From: Burkholderia cepacia
GTDB taxonomy: Bacteria > Pseudomonadota > Gammaproteobacteria > Burkholderiales > Burkholderiaceae
DNA: 64,000 nt
Assembly: GCF_029962485.1 (NCBI RefSeq)
Contig: NZ_CP073639.1
Location: forward strand, 496,001-560,000
Reading direction: 5' to 3'
Each line of letters opens with the position of its first letter. Within the stretch, counting starts at the first letter, position 1. The notes below the pieces were generated by a model. That model worked only from the letters and a program-made list of their open reading frames with translations. It searched no databases and was not told the DNA's origin. Below, piece by piece: positions 28,496 to 36,802 of this stretch. The position numbers and the translations under genes are program-made.

Positions 28496-28939
28496 TTAGT
28501 TGCAGGCGCTGCCGCCGGTCGCGGAAGTCAGACTTTCGCGCGGCAGCGTGGTCGTGAACGGCGGCATCGTCAGCGTGACGTTCACGAACGGGATCATCGT
28601 CCTGACGGTCACGTTGGTGACGCTCACCGTCACGAACGAGCAGCTGTTCACATCGCAGTTCGCCGGCGAGTAGTTCACCGACACGTTCGCGTTCGACAGC
28701 AGCGGCAGCAGCGCCGTCACGCGCTTCGCGACGCCGGCGGCGTTCACGTCGCACACCACCGCCGTGCGTGCGCCGAGCCGCACGGCCTCGCTCGCGGTGT
28801 TCCAGTAGAACAGCACGCGGCCGAATTCGAAGATGCCGACCAGCAGCATCACCAGGACCATCGCGATGAGCCCGAACTCGACCATCGCCGCGCCACGTTG
28901 GGCGCGCCGGCGCGACAGCGGAAAATGGCGTGCGTTCAT
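28496..28939 (-). CDS. tadE: TadE-like pseudopilin
   Basis: The product is 147 aa. The basic N-terminus RRRAQRG is followed by AAMVEFGLIAMVLVMLLVGIFEFGR, the prepilin-like TadE segment with Glu at +5 after the Gly, so TadV probably processes it. The ATG at 28939 overlaps the preceding gene's stop (ATGA). It is one of two tandem TadE-type proteins and is a predicted minor pseudopilin. Confidence 0.88.
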   Translation of the reverse strand: MNARHFPLSRRRAQRGAAMVEFGLIAMVLVMLLVGIFEFGRVLFYWNTASEAVRLGARTAVVCDVNAAGVAKRVTALLPLLSNANVSVNYSPANCDVNSCSFVTVSVTNVTVRTMIPFVNVTLTMPPFTTTLPRESLTSATGGSACN

Positions 28940-29469
28940 GACACTTGCCTCATCACGGTGATGATGTTGCTGAAGGTGATCGACGGCAGCGCCGGGTACG
29001 CCGGAATCGGCTGGTACCGGTAACCCTTGATCTTCACCTCGACGATGTTGATCGCACCCGATGCCGTGCCGCTCGCCGAGTTGTTGTTCGCGTCGTAAGT
29101 CGGCAGGTTCGCGAACTGCGACGGGTCGGACGCATCGCTGCAGCCGGTCGTGTGCTGCGCGTCGCAGATGGTCACCATCGACGTCTTGAGCCCCGGCACC
29201 AGCTCGGTGCCGGACGCGCCGCAGGTCGTGCTGCCGTAGACGACGAGACACTGGGCCTGCGACACCGGGTACGCGCTGTCGGTCGGCAGCCAGACCGACA
29301 GGTAGCGCGCCGCGTCGCGCGTCGCCTTGGTCAGCGTCTCGTACTGGTAGATCGCACGGCCGAACTCGGCCACGCCGGTCGCGAGCAGGATCATCGGCAT
29401 CAGCACGAGCGCGAACTCGACGGCGACGGCGCCGCGCGTGCGCGAACGGCGAATCGGTAGCTTTTTCAT
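28936..29469 (-). CDS. TadE/TadF-like pseudopilin
   Basis: The product is 177 aa. The RG/AVAVEFALVLMPMILLATGVAEFGR segment is a TadE-type prepilin signal with Glu at +5. The remainder is extracytoplasmic, with four Cys that could form disulfides. The start is 13 bp downstream of tadG, and its stop overlaps the next tadE start. The position fits TadE or TadF, and sequence alone does not decide which. Confidence 0.87.
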   Translation of the reverse strand: MKKLPIRRSRTRGAVAVEFALVLMPMILLATGVAEFGRAIYQYETLTKATRDAARYLSVWLPTDSAYPVSQAQCLVVYGSTTCGASGTELVPGLKTSMVTICDAQHTTGCSDASDPSQFANLPTYDANNNSASGTASGAINIVEVKIKGYRYQPIPAYPALPSITFSNIITVMRQVS

Positions 29470-29482
29470 GATCGCCTCTCCG

Positions 29483-30754
29483 CTATTGAACGAGCATCGG
29501 CACCTGGGTCCCCGACGCGCTGCCGCTGCCGGGCAAGCCGTGCGTCGCGCACGGGTTGTTGCCGGACACCGACGAGCCGAGGTACTCGAGATGCGCGACG
29601 ATGTTGCCGCTGCCCGGGCTGAACGGCAGCGGATCGAGCATCAGCACGCAATCCCATTGCGTGACGTGCACCTTGCCGCTGTTGCCCTGAAGCGCCGAAC
29701 AGTCGCCTTCCGGCGCGAGCGCGACGCGGCGGTCGCCGCCGTAAGTCTGGTAGTTGCTCGCGGTCACCGTGCCGTTGGTGGCGATCCCGCTGCCCGAGGG
29801 CGGCGTGCCGTCGCCCTGGTACGGCTTGAAGGTCGTGCGGTCGGTCACGAACTGCGTGTATGCGTCGCCCGTGATGCCGGCCGTTCCGGGCGGCCCGTAG
29901 TTCGGGCCGACATACGCATAGCCGGTGAAGTCGGGCTGCCCGCTCGAGCCGTTCGCGCCGTTCGTGTAGATGCCGAAGCGCGTATTCCAGGCACGCAGCG
30001 ACGCCGACTTCAGGCCCGTCGTGCTCAGGTCGGGCGGGCTCGTGATGTTGCAGGTGTTGCCCGACAGCTCGCTCGCGAGCGTCGACTCGCTCGTCGAGCC
30101 GTCGAGCGCAGCCCAGCCGAAGTTGCCGGGCCCGTAGGTCGTCGACGAGCCGGACGGCGATGCAATCCAGTCACCGACCTTGTAGGAAGGCGAACCCGTC
30201 GTGCGGCACACGAACACCGGAATCGCGCAGGTCGTCTGCCCGCCGCCGACCGTCGCGATCGCGCTCGCCGACACGGACGCCGCATTCGCGACCTGCGTGC
30301 CCGGCATCACGTTCAGCACCTCGAGGAACCAGTGCGCGATGTTGCTCAACGACGCGGTGCACTGCACGTACTTGATGTTCGCCGGGGTGGTGACCGAATT
30401 CTTCGTCAGGAACGGATTGGACAGCGAATCGCTGAACGTGACGTTCGCATTCGTCAGCATCTGCACCGACTTGTTCTGGAAAAACACGTAATTCAGATGG
30501 CCGGCGGCGATGCCGTCTGCCTCGGCCACCGACAGGCTGATGGCCGAGGTCAGGTCACGCGCAGCTGACAGCGCGCACGCATCGGCGCTGTTCTGCAATT
30601 CGCTGCGCGTGACGTACAGCTTGCCGAGATCCAGCGCGAGGCCGACGAACCCGATCATCACCGCCAGTGCGAGACCGACGATGATCGCGACGGCACCGCG
30701 CTGGCGATGCAGGCCGCGACGCGTGACTTTCGGATGGCGAGCTGCGCGGTTCAT
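29483..30754 (-). CDS. tadG: TadG-like pilus-associated protein
   Basis: The product is 423 aa. The N-terminal segment RQRGAVAIIVGLALAVMIGFVGLALDLGKLYVTRSELQNSADACALSAAR is the TadG signature (the putative TadG-like domain DLG...ELQNAADAAALA). The rest is extracytoplasmic and Gly/Ser/Thr-rich with several Cys. Unlike TadE it has no Glu at +5. It is predicted to anchor or initiate the pilus. Confidence 0.88.
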   Translation of the reverse strand: MNRAARHPKVTRRGLHRQRGAVAIIVGLALAVMIGFVGLALDLGKLYVTRSELQNSADACALSAARDLTSAISLSVAEADGIAAGHLNYVFFQNKSVQMLTNANVTFSDSLSNPFLTKNSVTTPANIKYVQCTASLSNIAHWFLEVLNVMPGTQVANAASVSASAIATVGGGQTTCAIPVFVCRTTGSPSYKVGDWIASPSGSSTTYGPGNFGWAALDGSTSESTLASELSGNTCNITSPPDLSTTGLKSASLRAWNTRFGIYTNGANGSSGQPDFTGYAYVGPNYGPPGTAGITGDAYTQFVTDRTTFKPYQGDGTPPSGSGIATNGTVTASNYQTYGGDRRVALAPEGDCSALQGNSGKVHVTQWDCVLMLDPLPFSPGSGNIVAHLEYLGSSVSGNNPCATHGLPGSGSASGTQVPMLVQ

Positions 30755-30779
30755 GGCGTTCTCCCTGAGCGTGCCGTCG

Positions 30780-31076
30780 TTACTGGGTCGACTTGCCGAT
30801 GCCGATCACGAATGCATTCGCGGGCGGCTGGGTCTGCTTGAACGACTTATCGTAGTTGTCGAGCGCGGACGTCGCGGCGGCGCCGTCGACCCCCGATGCC
30901 ACGGCCGGGTGTTCGCCGGCGTGCGGATCGATGATCTGGGCTTGCGTCACGGCGCGGACCGACTCGCCGAAGCGGGTATCCCATACCGGCGTCGACGACA
31001 TGCAGCCGGCAAGCGCGAACGCGAGCGGGACGGCGAGCGCCGCGCGGCGCACGAATACGAGGTAGGCGGTTTTCAT
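30780..31076 (-). CDS. Small lipoprotein in the CpaD/RcpB position of the tad operon
   Basis: The product is 98 aa. A signal peptide with lipobox ALAGC (Cys25) is followed by a short soluble chain ending IGIGKSTQ. The gene lies between the secretin and tadG, where CpaD or another pilot lipoprotein sits in other Tad systems. It is much shorter than CpaD (about 200 aa), and homology cannot be shown from here. An outer-membrane pilotin role for the secretin is a reasonable inference. The start at 31076 is set by the signal peptide. Confidence 0.8.
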   Translation of the reverse strand: MKTAYLVFVRRAALAVPLAFALAGCMSSTPVWDTRFGESVRAVTQAQIIDPHAGEHPAVASGVDGAAATSALDNYDKSFKQTQPPANAFVIGIGKSTQ

Positions 31077-31096
31077 GAGTGTCCCCTTGACTGGTT

Positions 31097-33010
31097 TCAA
31101 CGATCGGTGGACTCGGGGGCCGCGCTCACGCGCGCAACCTGCGCCCGCGCCGCTGCCGGGATCCGGTGCTTGAGTCGCGCCGCCGGCTGGGCCGGCGTGT
31201 CGGGGCCGGCCGCCGCGAGACGCGCGGCGGCGGCCTCGATGTGCGCGATGCGGGCCGCATTCGACGCGTCGGACAGCGGTGCGGTGGCGACCACCGGCGC
31301 GGGCACCTTCTGCGGCTCGGCCAGCACCGGCGGCTGCGCGTCGGCGCCTTGCAGTGGGCGCGGCGCGGGCAGCGCGGCGGCGGGGCCGACGGGCGCTTCC
31401 GATTGCGGCGCCGGTGCGGGGGCCGGAGCCTGCGATGCGGGCGCTGCGCCGTTCGCCGGTTGCGCGCCTGCCTTGCGTACCCCGCCGCGGCCTTCCATGT
31501 TGCCGGTCGCGAACACGTCGGCTTCGTTCGGCTTCGAGAAGCTGTCGGTCGGCATTGGCACGTCGGCGGTCTGCAGCGGCCTCACCAGGTGCGGCGTGAT
31601 CAGGAAGATCAGCTCGGTGCGGTCCTGCTGGAACGACGTGCTGCGGAACAGCGCACCCAGAACCGGCACTTCGCCGACGCCCGGGATCGCCTTCAGCGCG
31701 CCGCTCGCGTTGTCCTTGATCAGCCCGCCGATCGCGAACGATTCGCCGTCGCCCATCTGCACCGTCGTCGATGCGCGCCGCGTCGTGATTAGCGGCAGGA
31801 TCGACGTGCCGCCGATGTTGGACGCGCTCAGCGTGACGCCCGTCTGCGACAGCTCCGACACTTCCGGTGCGACCTTCAGGCTGATCCGGCCGTTCGCCAG
31901 CACGGTCGGGGTGAACTTCAGCGCGACGCCGAACTCCTCTTCCTGCAGCGTGATCGACGAGATGCCGTTGCCGCTGCTTTGCGGAATCGGGATGAAGATC
32001 TTGCCGCCCGCGAGGAACGTCGCCTCCTGCCCGCTGATCGTCACGAGATTCGGCTCCGCGAGGATCTTGACGAGGTTGTCGGTGTTCTGCGCGTCGGCCG
32101 CGATGCTGAACGGCTTGTTGTTCGCCTTGTTGAAGACGGCCCCGCTGGCGACGCCCGCGAGCAGGTTGCTGACCAGCGCGCCGCTCCACGAACCGAACCC
32201 GCCCTGGATGTTGAACGCGCTGCCCATCTGGTTGATCAGCGTCTTCGACACCTCGGCGACCTTCACCTCGAGCATCACCTGCTGCGGCGACGTGACGGTC
32301 AGCATGTTCAGCACGCCACCGCCCTTGCCGCCCGCGGCGGGATCGCCGGCGCTGTCGCCGTAGGCGCGCGCGATCTGCACGGCCTGCTGCGCGGCCTGCG
32401 AGCTCGACACCGAGCCGGCCAGCACGATCGTGCCGGCGGCCGTCGACACGTGGATGTCGCGCTCGCCGGGCATCAGTTGCATCAGCGACGCCTGCAGGCC
32501 GCCGGCATCCGCGCCGACCGCGACATCGATCACGCGGCAGGCGCCGCTCCTGCCTTGCACGATCATGTTGGTCGTGCCGACCGACAGCCCGAGGATGTAC
32601 AGCGTCTGCGGCGACACCATCGTCGCCTGCGCGACGGCCGGATTGCCGATCGTCCGATTGCGGACCGGCTCCGGCATCGGCACCAGCAGCGACTTGCCGA
32701 GCGGCACGCTGACGCTGGTCGACTCGCGCACGGCGCCGATGCAGTTCGGCCCGCGCAGCGGCCCTGCCGACGCGGCGGGCGCGGCAGCCGGTGCCGGCGA
32801 CATGCTGATCGTCATCTGCATCGGCCCCTTGCCGACGGCGGCCGGCGCGCTGGCGCCGCCCTTCGTCAGCGCGGCCGCCTCGATACCTTCCTGGGCGAGT
32901 GCGCCGTAGACGGTCAGCCATCCGGAACAGAGGATCGCGGCCATCATCGAGCCCCGTGCGACGCGTGTCCGCAGTGGGCCGGTACCTGTACGTTGCGGTT
33001 TGATCTTCAT
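31097..33010 (-). CDS. rcpA: Flp pilus outer-membrane secretin RcpA/CpaC
   Basis: The product is 637 aa. It has a signal peptide, a pilus-assembly N-terminal domain (about residues 90-165, VSVPLGKSLLVPMPEPVRNRTIGNP), a BON-like segment and the secretin domain (about 250-470). That domain includes AEPNLVTISGQEATFLAGGKIFIPIP, VALKFTPTVLANGRISLKVAPEVSEL and VPVLGALFRSTSFQQDRTELIFLITPHLV. After the secretin comes an unusual Pro/Ala-rich tail of about 120 residues that CpaC proteins normally lack. It forms the outer-membrane pore for the Flp pilus. Confidence 0.94.
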   Translation of the reverse strand: MKIKPQRTGTGPLRTRVARGSMMAAILCSGWLTVYGALAQEGIEAAALTKGGASAPAAVGKGPMQMTISMSPAPAAAPAASAGPLRGPNCIGAVRESTSVSVPLGKSLLVPMPEPVRNRTIGNPAVAQATMVSPQTLYILGLSVGTTNMIVQGRSGACRVIDVAVGADAGGLQASLMQLMPGERDIHVSTAAGTIVLAGSVSSSQAAQQAVQIARAYGDSAGDPAAGGKGGGVLNMLTVTSPQQVMLEVKVAEVSKTLINQMGSAFNIQGGFGSWSGALVSNLLAGVASGAVFNKANNKPFSIAADAQNTDNLVKILAEPNLVTISGQEATFLAGGKIFIPIPQSSGNGISSITLQEEEFGVALKFTPTVLANGRISLKVAPEVSELSQTGVTLSASNIGGTSILPLITTRRASTTVQMGDGESFAIGGLIKDNASGALKAIPGVGEVPVLGALFRSTSFQQDRTELIFLITPHLVRPLQTADVPMPTDSFSKPNEADVFATGNMEGRGGVRKAGAQPANGAAPASQAPAPAPAPQSEAPVGPAAALPAPRPLQGADAQPPVLAEPQKVPAPVVATAPLSDASNAARIAHIEAAAARLAAAGPDTPAQPAARLKHRIPAAARAQVARVSAAPESTDR

Positions 33011-33114
33011 TTCGTCTGATCCCCCGAGAGACCGGCGCCGTGCCGGTTATCGACTTCCAAGGCCGCCGCGCGTTGCCGGCGGCCGGTTTGTTTGTCTGGC
33101 TGTATTGATCTGCT

Positions 33115-33954
33115 TCAGAAACATTCGACGCTGCCCTTCACACCGGTCAGCACACCGACACAGTCGTGACGGGCTTCCGGTGCCGCATGCGACGCGACGT
33201 GCACACGCACCGTCCGCACGCGGACCGGCGCCGGTGCCGCTTCGGGCACGGGTTCCTTGCCGAGCAGCGTCAGCTTGGTGGCGCCGTCGGTGGTCAGCGT
33301 CTTCTGGTCGACCTGGTTGCGCAGCACGAGCGACAGCGTGCCGACGCTACGTGCGAGATCGAGCCGTTCGGCCTGGTCGGGCGTGACTTCCAGCGTCACC
33401 GCGTTGACGACCTTCGGTGCGGTGTCATCGCGGCTGACCTGCTGTGCGACGGCCAGCACGAGGATGTGCTCGAGCACGATCTTGGAGATGCTCTGCCCGT
33501 CAGTCTTGCCTTGCTGTTCCTGCGTGTTGACGATCACGTCGACGTAGTTGCCCGGCAGCGCGAAGCCCGCGACGCCGACCACGTCGTTCACGCGCACCGT
33601 GATCGCGCGGCTGCCGTCGGCGATCACCGCGGACAGCCCGCCTTTCGTGCCGACCGGCGCGAGCTTCGACTCGATCACCGGCTCGCCGCGCGACAGACTG
33701 GTGCGCACGACGCGACCTTCAAGGGCCTTCGTATCGGTGAATGCGCCGGTCGGCACGCTGCCCGCCGGCCAGCTGACCATGTGGATCTGGTTCGGCCCGA
33801 GCGGTTCGCCCAGGTTCAGGTCGGTGGAGGCGACCGCGACCGGCGTGACCGAGCTCGTGGATGTCTGTACCAGCCAGTGGGACGCGAACACGACCGCGGC
33901 AAGACCCGCGATCATCGCGACGACCAGCATCATGAGCGCTCGACTGTTTTTCAT
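33115..33954 (-). CDS. rcpC: Flp pilus assembly protein RcpC/CpaB
   Basis: The product is 279 aa. One N-terminal membrane anchor (residues about 6-26) is followed by a SAF domain (VAVASTDLNLGEPLGPNQIHMVSWPAG) and the CpaB core (VNDVVGVAGFALPGNYVDVIVN). The ATG at 33954 follows GAGGAG, and the frame is open 39 bases further without a better site. The C-terminal 40 residues are basic and contain two Cys. It links the secretin to the inner membrane apparatus. Confidence 0.92.
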   Translation of the reverse strand: MKNSRALMMLVVAMIAGLAAVVFASHWLVQTSTSSVTPVAVASTDLNLGEPLGPNQIHMVSWPAGSVPTGAFTDTKALEGRVVRTSLSRGEPVIESKLAPVGTKGGLSAVIADGSRAITVRVNDVVGVAGFALPGNYVDVIVNTQEQQGKTDGQSISKIVLEHILVLAVAQQVSRDDTAPKVVNAVTLEVTPDQAERLDLARSVGTLSLVLRNQVDQKTLTTDGATKLTLLGKEPVPEAAPAPVRVRTVRVHVASHAAPEARHDCVGVLTGVKGSVECF

Positions 33955-33989
33955 GGCAATGCTCCTCGACGAATCGTGAAAGAAACGGC

Positions 33990-35390
33990 TCAACCGGTGA
34001 TGAACGTGCGGCCACCGCGTTCGACAGGCGGCGGATGGCCGCCGTCACGTTCGGGCGCCGAACCGAAATAGCTCGCCCATGCGTCGTACAGCGCGTCGTG
34101 CGTCACTTCGGGCGGATCGCCGCGATACCGCGCACCGGCGGCCACCAGGCGCAGCAGATCCGCGGGGAAACAGGCAAGAAACGCCTTGCCGGTCGGGAAA
34201 TGCAGCCGATGCAGCAGGAAGTCGAAGGCGTCGGCCGCCGACACGAGCCCGAGCGATGCGCAAGCCGCGTCGTACACGGCACGGTAGTCGTCGATCGACA
34301 TCGCGCCGACGTGCAGCTTCGAGCCGAGGCGGCGCAGGAACGCGTCGTCGCAGAACTGCTCCGGCGCGAGGTTGCTCGAGAACACCGGCCACACGTCGAA
34401 CGGCAGGACGAAGCGGTTGCCGGATTCCAGCGTCAGGTAGTCGACGCCGCGATCGAGCGGGCGCAGCCAGCGATTGAGCAGGTCGCGCGGCTCGACGCGC
34501 TGACGGCCGAGGTCGTCGATGATGTACATGCCCATGTTCGCCTTCATGTGCGGCGGCGCCTGGTAGAAGCCGGCGGCTTCGTCGCGGCGGAGATCGAGCT
34601 CGCCGAGTGTCAGTTCGCCGCCGGACATCACGACCGGCCGTTCGCACAGGCGCCAGCGGCGGTCGACCGACTGGCCGCTGGCCCGTTCCCCGGCTTCGAC
34701 ATGCACGAGCGGGTCGTAGATCTGGATCACTTCGCCGGCCGCGCAGATCGCGTACGGGATCGGCACGCGGCCGCGCATCAGCGTGCCGAGCCGTTCGGCG
34801 AGGAAGGTCTTGCCGCTGCCGGCCGGGCCGTAGATCAGCAGCGGACGGCCCGCGTTCAACGCGGCAGCGGCCGAGTCGAGGATCGACGTGTCGATCACGA
34901 TCCCTTCGAACGCGGCCCACACGTCGCTCTGACGGATGAGCAGCTTGCGCACCGAATGCGTGTTCAAGCTTTCGAGGTACGCATCGAGCGTGACCGGCGC
35001 GGGCCCGCTGTAACCGCTGCGTTCGCGCTCCTCGAACGCAAGCACGCGGCCCGCGTCGGTCAAGCGGAACGTGACGTCGAGGTCGGTGGCGCCGCGATGC
35101 GTGAGCTCGACGAGATGCTCGCGCACCAGGAACGCGAAGACGTCGTCGAGCACCGCGAGCGGCAGGCAATGCCGCTCGACCAGGTCGCCGTACGACGGGC
35201 GGCCGAGCATCAGCGTCGACTTCAGCACGAGCCCGGCGACGAACGTCGTGCTCAAGCCGGTTTCCGCGAGCGTACGCGGTGCCGCCGGCAATTGCGCGCC
35301 CGGCTTCGTATGGGCCTCACGCGACGGCAGCGGATCGGGCAGGTGCGCCACCTGCGCGTCGCGTCTCGGTTCGGTGTGTTTCGTGTACAT
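33990..35390 (-). CDS. AAA-type ATPase associated with the tad locus
   Basis: The product is 466 aa. A winged-helix-like N-terminal half (about residues 45-130, STTFVAGLVLKSTLMLGRPSYGDLVERH) leads into an AAA module with Walker A IYGPAGSGKTF (Lys194) and Walker B-like MYIIDDLGRQ, plus a sensor-type VFSSNL segment. It resembles the 'ATPase with chaperone activity' proteins sometimes found in beta-proteobacterial tad loci and is not one of the canonical Tad components. A GGAG site precedes the ATG. It sits between tadV and rcpC, which suggests a role in assembly or regulation. Confidence 0.85.
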   Translation of the reverse strand: MYTKHTEPRRDAQVAHLPDPLPSREAHTKPGAQLPAAPRTLAETGLSTTFVAGLVLKSTLMLGRPSYGDLVERHCLPLAVLDDVFAFLVREHLVELTHRGATDLDVTFRLTDAGRVLAFEERERSGYSGPAPVTLDAYLESLNTHSVRKLLIRQSDVWAAFEGIVIDTSILDSAAAALNAGRPLLIYGPAGSGKTFLAERLGTLMRGRVPIPYAICAAGEVIQIYDPLVHVEAGERASGQSVDRRWRLCERPVVMSGGELTLGELDLRRDEAAGFYQAPPHMKANMGMYIIDDLGRQRVEPRDLLNRWLRPLDRGVDYLTLESGNRFVLPFDVWPVFSSNLAPEQFCDDAFLRRLGSKLHVGAMSIDDYRAVYDAACASLGLVSAADAFDFLLHRLHFPTGKAFLACFPADLLRLVAAGARYRGDPPEVTHDALYDAWASYFGSAPERDGGHPPPVERGGRTFITG

Positions 35391-35422
35391 GGTCGCTCCG
35401 TCCTCGTTGCGGATGCATCGCG

Positions 35423-35962
35423 CTATGCGCACGACGCGAACAGCATGCCCAGCGTGCCGGCCGCAATCGCCACGCCGTACGGCAGCGTGCCGACCGACGC
35501 GAATGCCGCGGGGCCGCCGGCGGCCTCTGCGTGCGCGTCCCGCGAACGGCGCGCGAGCAGCGCGCGGACGTTCGCCCACATTTGCCGCATGCGCCCGCGC
35601 AACAGCACGACCGCGACGGCACCGATCCCGCCGACCACGAAGGTGGCCAGCACGATGTAGAAGGCCATGTGCGCGCCGACCCATGCGCCGATCGCGAGCA
35701 TCAGCTTCACGTCGCCGGCTGCCATCCCGCGCAGCAGGTAGAACGGCAGCAGCAGGCCCAATCCCGTCGCCGCGCCCCCGAGCCAGCCGAGTGCGCCGGC
35801 CAGGACGCCGTGCAACATGCACTGGACCACCAGCGCGCCGGCGAGCCCGACCGCGACGAGGCGGTTCGGAATGCGGCGGCTCGCGATGTCCGTGCTGGCT
35901 GCTGCGACGACCAGCAGCGTCACGCACAGCGGAACCGGGTAAGGCGGCGCAACGGGTAACAT
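35423..35962 (-). CDS. tadV: Prepilin peptidase TadV/CpaA
   Basis: The product is 179 aa, an A24-family aspartic prepilin peptidase lacking the methylase domain. The two catalytic Asp are visible in STDIASRRIPN (about residue 25) and GMAAGDVKLMLAIG (about residue 84). About five membrane segments are present. It cleaves the Flp pilins and the TadE-type proteins. It lies 32 bp upstream of the ATPase gene. Confidence 0.94.
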   Translation of the reverse strand: MLPVAPPYPVPLCVTLLVVAAASTDIASRRIPNRLVAVGLAGALVVQCMLHGVLAGALGWLGGAATGLGLLLPFYLLRGMAAGDVKLMLAIGAWVGAHMAFYIVLATFVVGGIGAVAVVLLRGRMRQMWANVRALLARRSRDAHAEAAGGPAAFASVGTLPYGVAIAAGTLGMLFASCA

Positions 35963-35990
35963 GGCGTACCTCGCGGGTCGAATGAGTGGA

Positions 35991-36197
35991 TCAGGAAACC
36001 ATTGCCAGCGCGGTCGCCACGGCGGCCGTCACGGCCGTCGCGATCACGACGTGCGGATTGGCAAGCAAGCCTTTCAGCGTGGCGATGCCGCCCAGCACCG
36101 CAACGGCGAACATCGCCGCGAACGATGCGGATTCGATCGACGTCCTCCCCTGCTCGCCGCCGATCCGGCGACAGACGACGCACGCGTTGGCTTGCAT
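35991..36197 (-). CDS. Small hypothetical membrane protein in the tad operon
   Basis: The product is 68 aa, with two Cys near the N-terminus (CVVCRR) and two hydrophobic segments (SFAAMFAVAVLGGIATL and HVVIATAVTAAVATALAMV). A GGAG-type site precedes the ATG. It fits neatly between flp and tadV on the same strand, which supports it as a real gene. No family was recognised and no function is proposed. Confidence 0.5.
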   Translation of the reverse strand: MQANACVVCRRIGGEQGRTSIESASFAAMFAVAVLGGIATLKGLLANPHVVIATAVTAAVATALAMVS

Positions 36198-36286
36198 GAT
36201 GGTCTCCGGCTCCAGGTTGCCCAGGGGATCGGAGGAAGGCTCGATCACTGCACCGGCCGAGCCACCCTCGCGGTCCGTTTGCAGCA

Positions 36287-36469
36287 TCAGACGACCGAGT
36301 TCAGATCGTCGGCGATCGTGTTGAACACGGTGGCCAGATCCTTGCCGATGGTCGACAGCGCGGTGATGATGCCGACGGCGATCAGTGCGGCGATGAGGCC
36401 GTATTCGATGGCGGTCACGCCGTCTTCGTCGCGAACGAAACGGGCGGCTTGTTGAATGAGCTTGGACAT
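36287..36469 (-). CDS. flp: Flp-type pilin
   Basis: The product is 60 aa. A short basic leader ends DEDG, and the mature start VTAIEYGLIAALIAVGIITAL follows with the Flp motif G/xxxxEY (Glu +5, Tyr +6). TadV should cleave after the Gly. AAGGAG precedes the ATG. It is a major-subunit candidate and the second of two tandem pilin genes. Confidence 0.95.
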   Translation of the reverse strand: MSKLIQQAARFVRDEDGVTAIEYGLIAALIAVGIITALSTIGKDLATVFNTIADDLNSVV

Positions 36470-36610
36470 GGTGATCTCCTTTCGTGGTGACTTTCAAAAC
36501 CCTCGCGTACCGGCTGGATCGATCGATCTGGCATCGAGACGTCGAGGAGAATGGTTAATGCCCGGTGGTGTCGACGATCGATCCGGATGCACCGTTCGCC
36601 GTACCGTCCA

Positions 36611-36802
36611 TCACATGCTTGCTACTGCTGAATCCAGATCCGCGGCGACCATGCTGTACACAGACTGCAGATCCGTACCCATCGTCGTCAACGCAACGAC
36701 GATGGCGACCGCGATCAGTGCAGCGATCAGGCCGTATTCGATGGCCGTCACGCCGCGCTGATCCTGAATGAACCACGCGATCTTTTCGATGACTCTGAAC
36801 AT
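36611..36802 (-). CDS. flp: Flp-type pilin (second copy)
   Basis: The product is 63 aa, with leader MFRVIEKIAWFIQDQRG and mature VTAIEYGLIAALIAVAIVVAL. The ATG at 36802 is spaced correctly from AAGGAG, and a GTG six bases earlier would crowd it. The hydrophobic core is nearly identical to the neighbouring pilin, while the leader and the C-terminal 20 residues differ. It is the first gene of the tad operon, 141 bp from the next pilin. Confidence 0.95.
   Translation of the reverse strand: MFRVIEKIAWFIQDQRGVTAIEYGLIAALIAVAIVVALTTMGTDLQSVYSMVAADLDSAVASM

Noticed and set aside
31077..32921. Long minus-strand extension of the small tad lipoprotein frame across the secretin gene
   Set aside because: It is an out-of-frame shadow of rcpA. 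The lipoprotein's signal peptide and lipobox fix its start at 31076.
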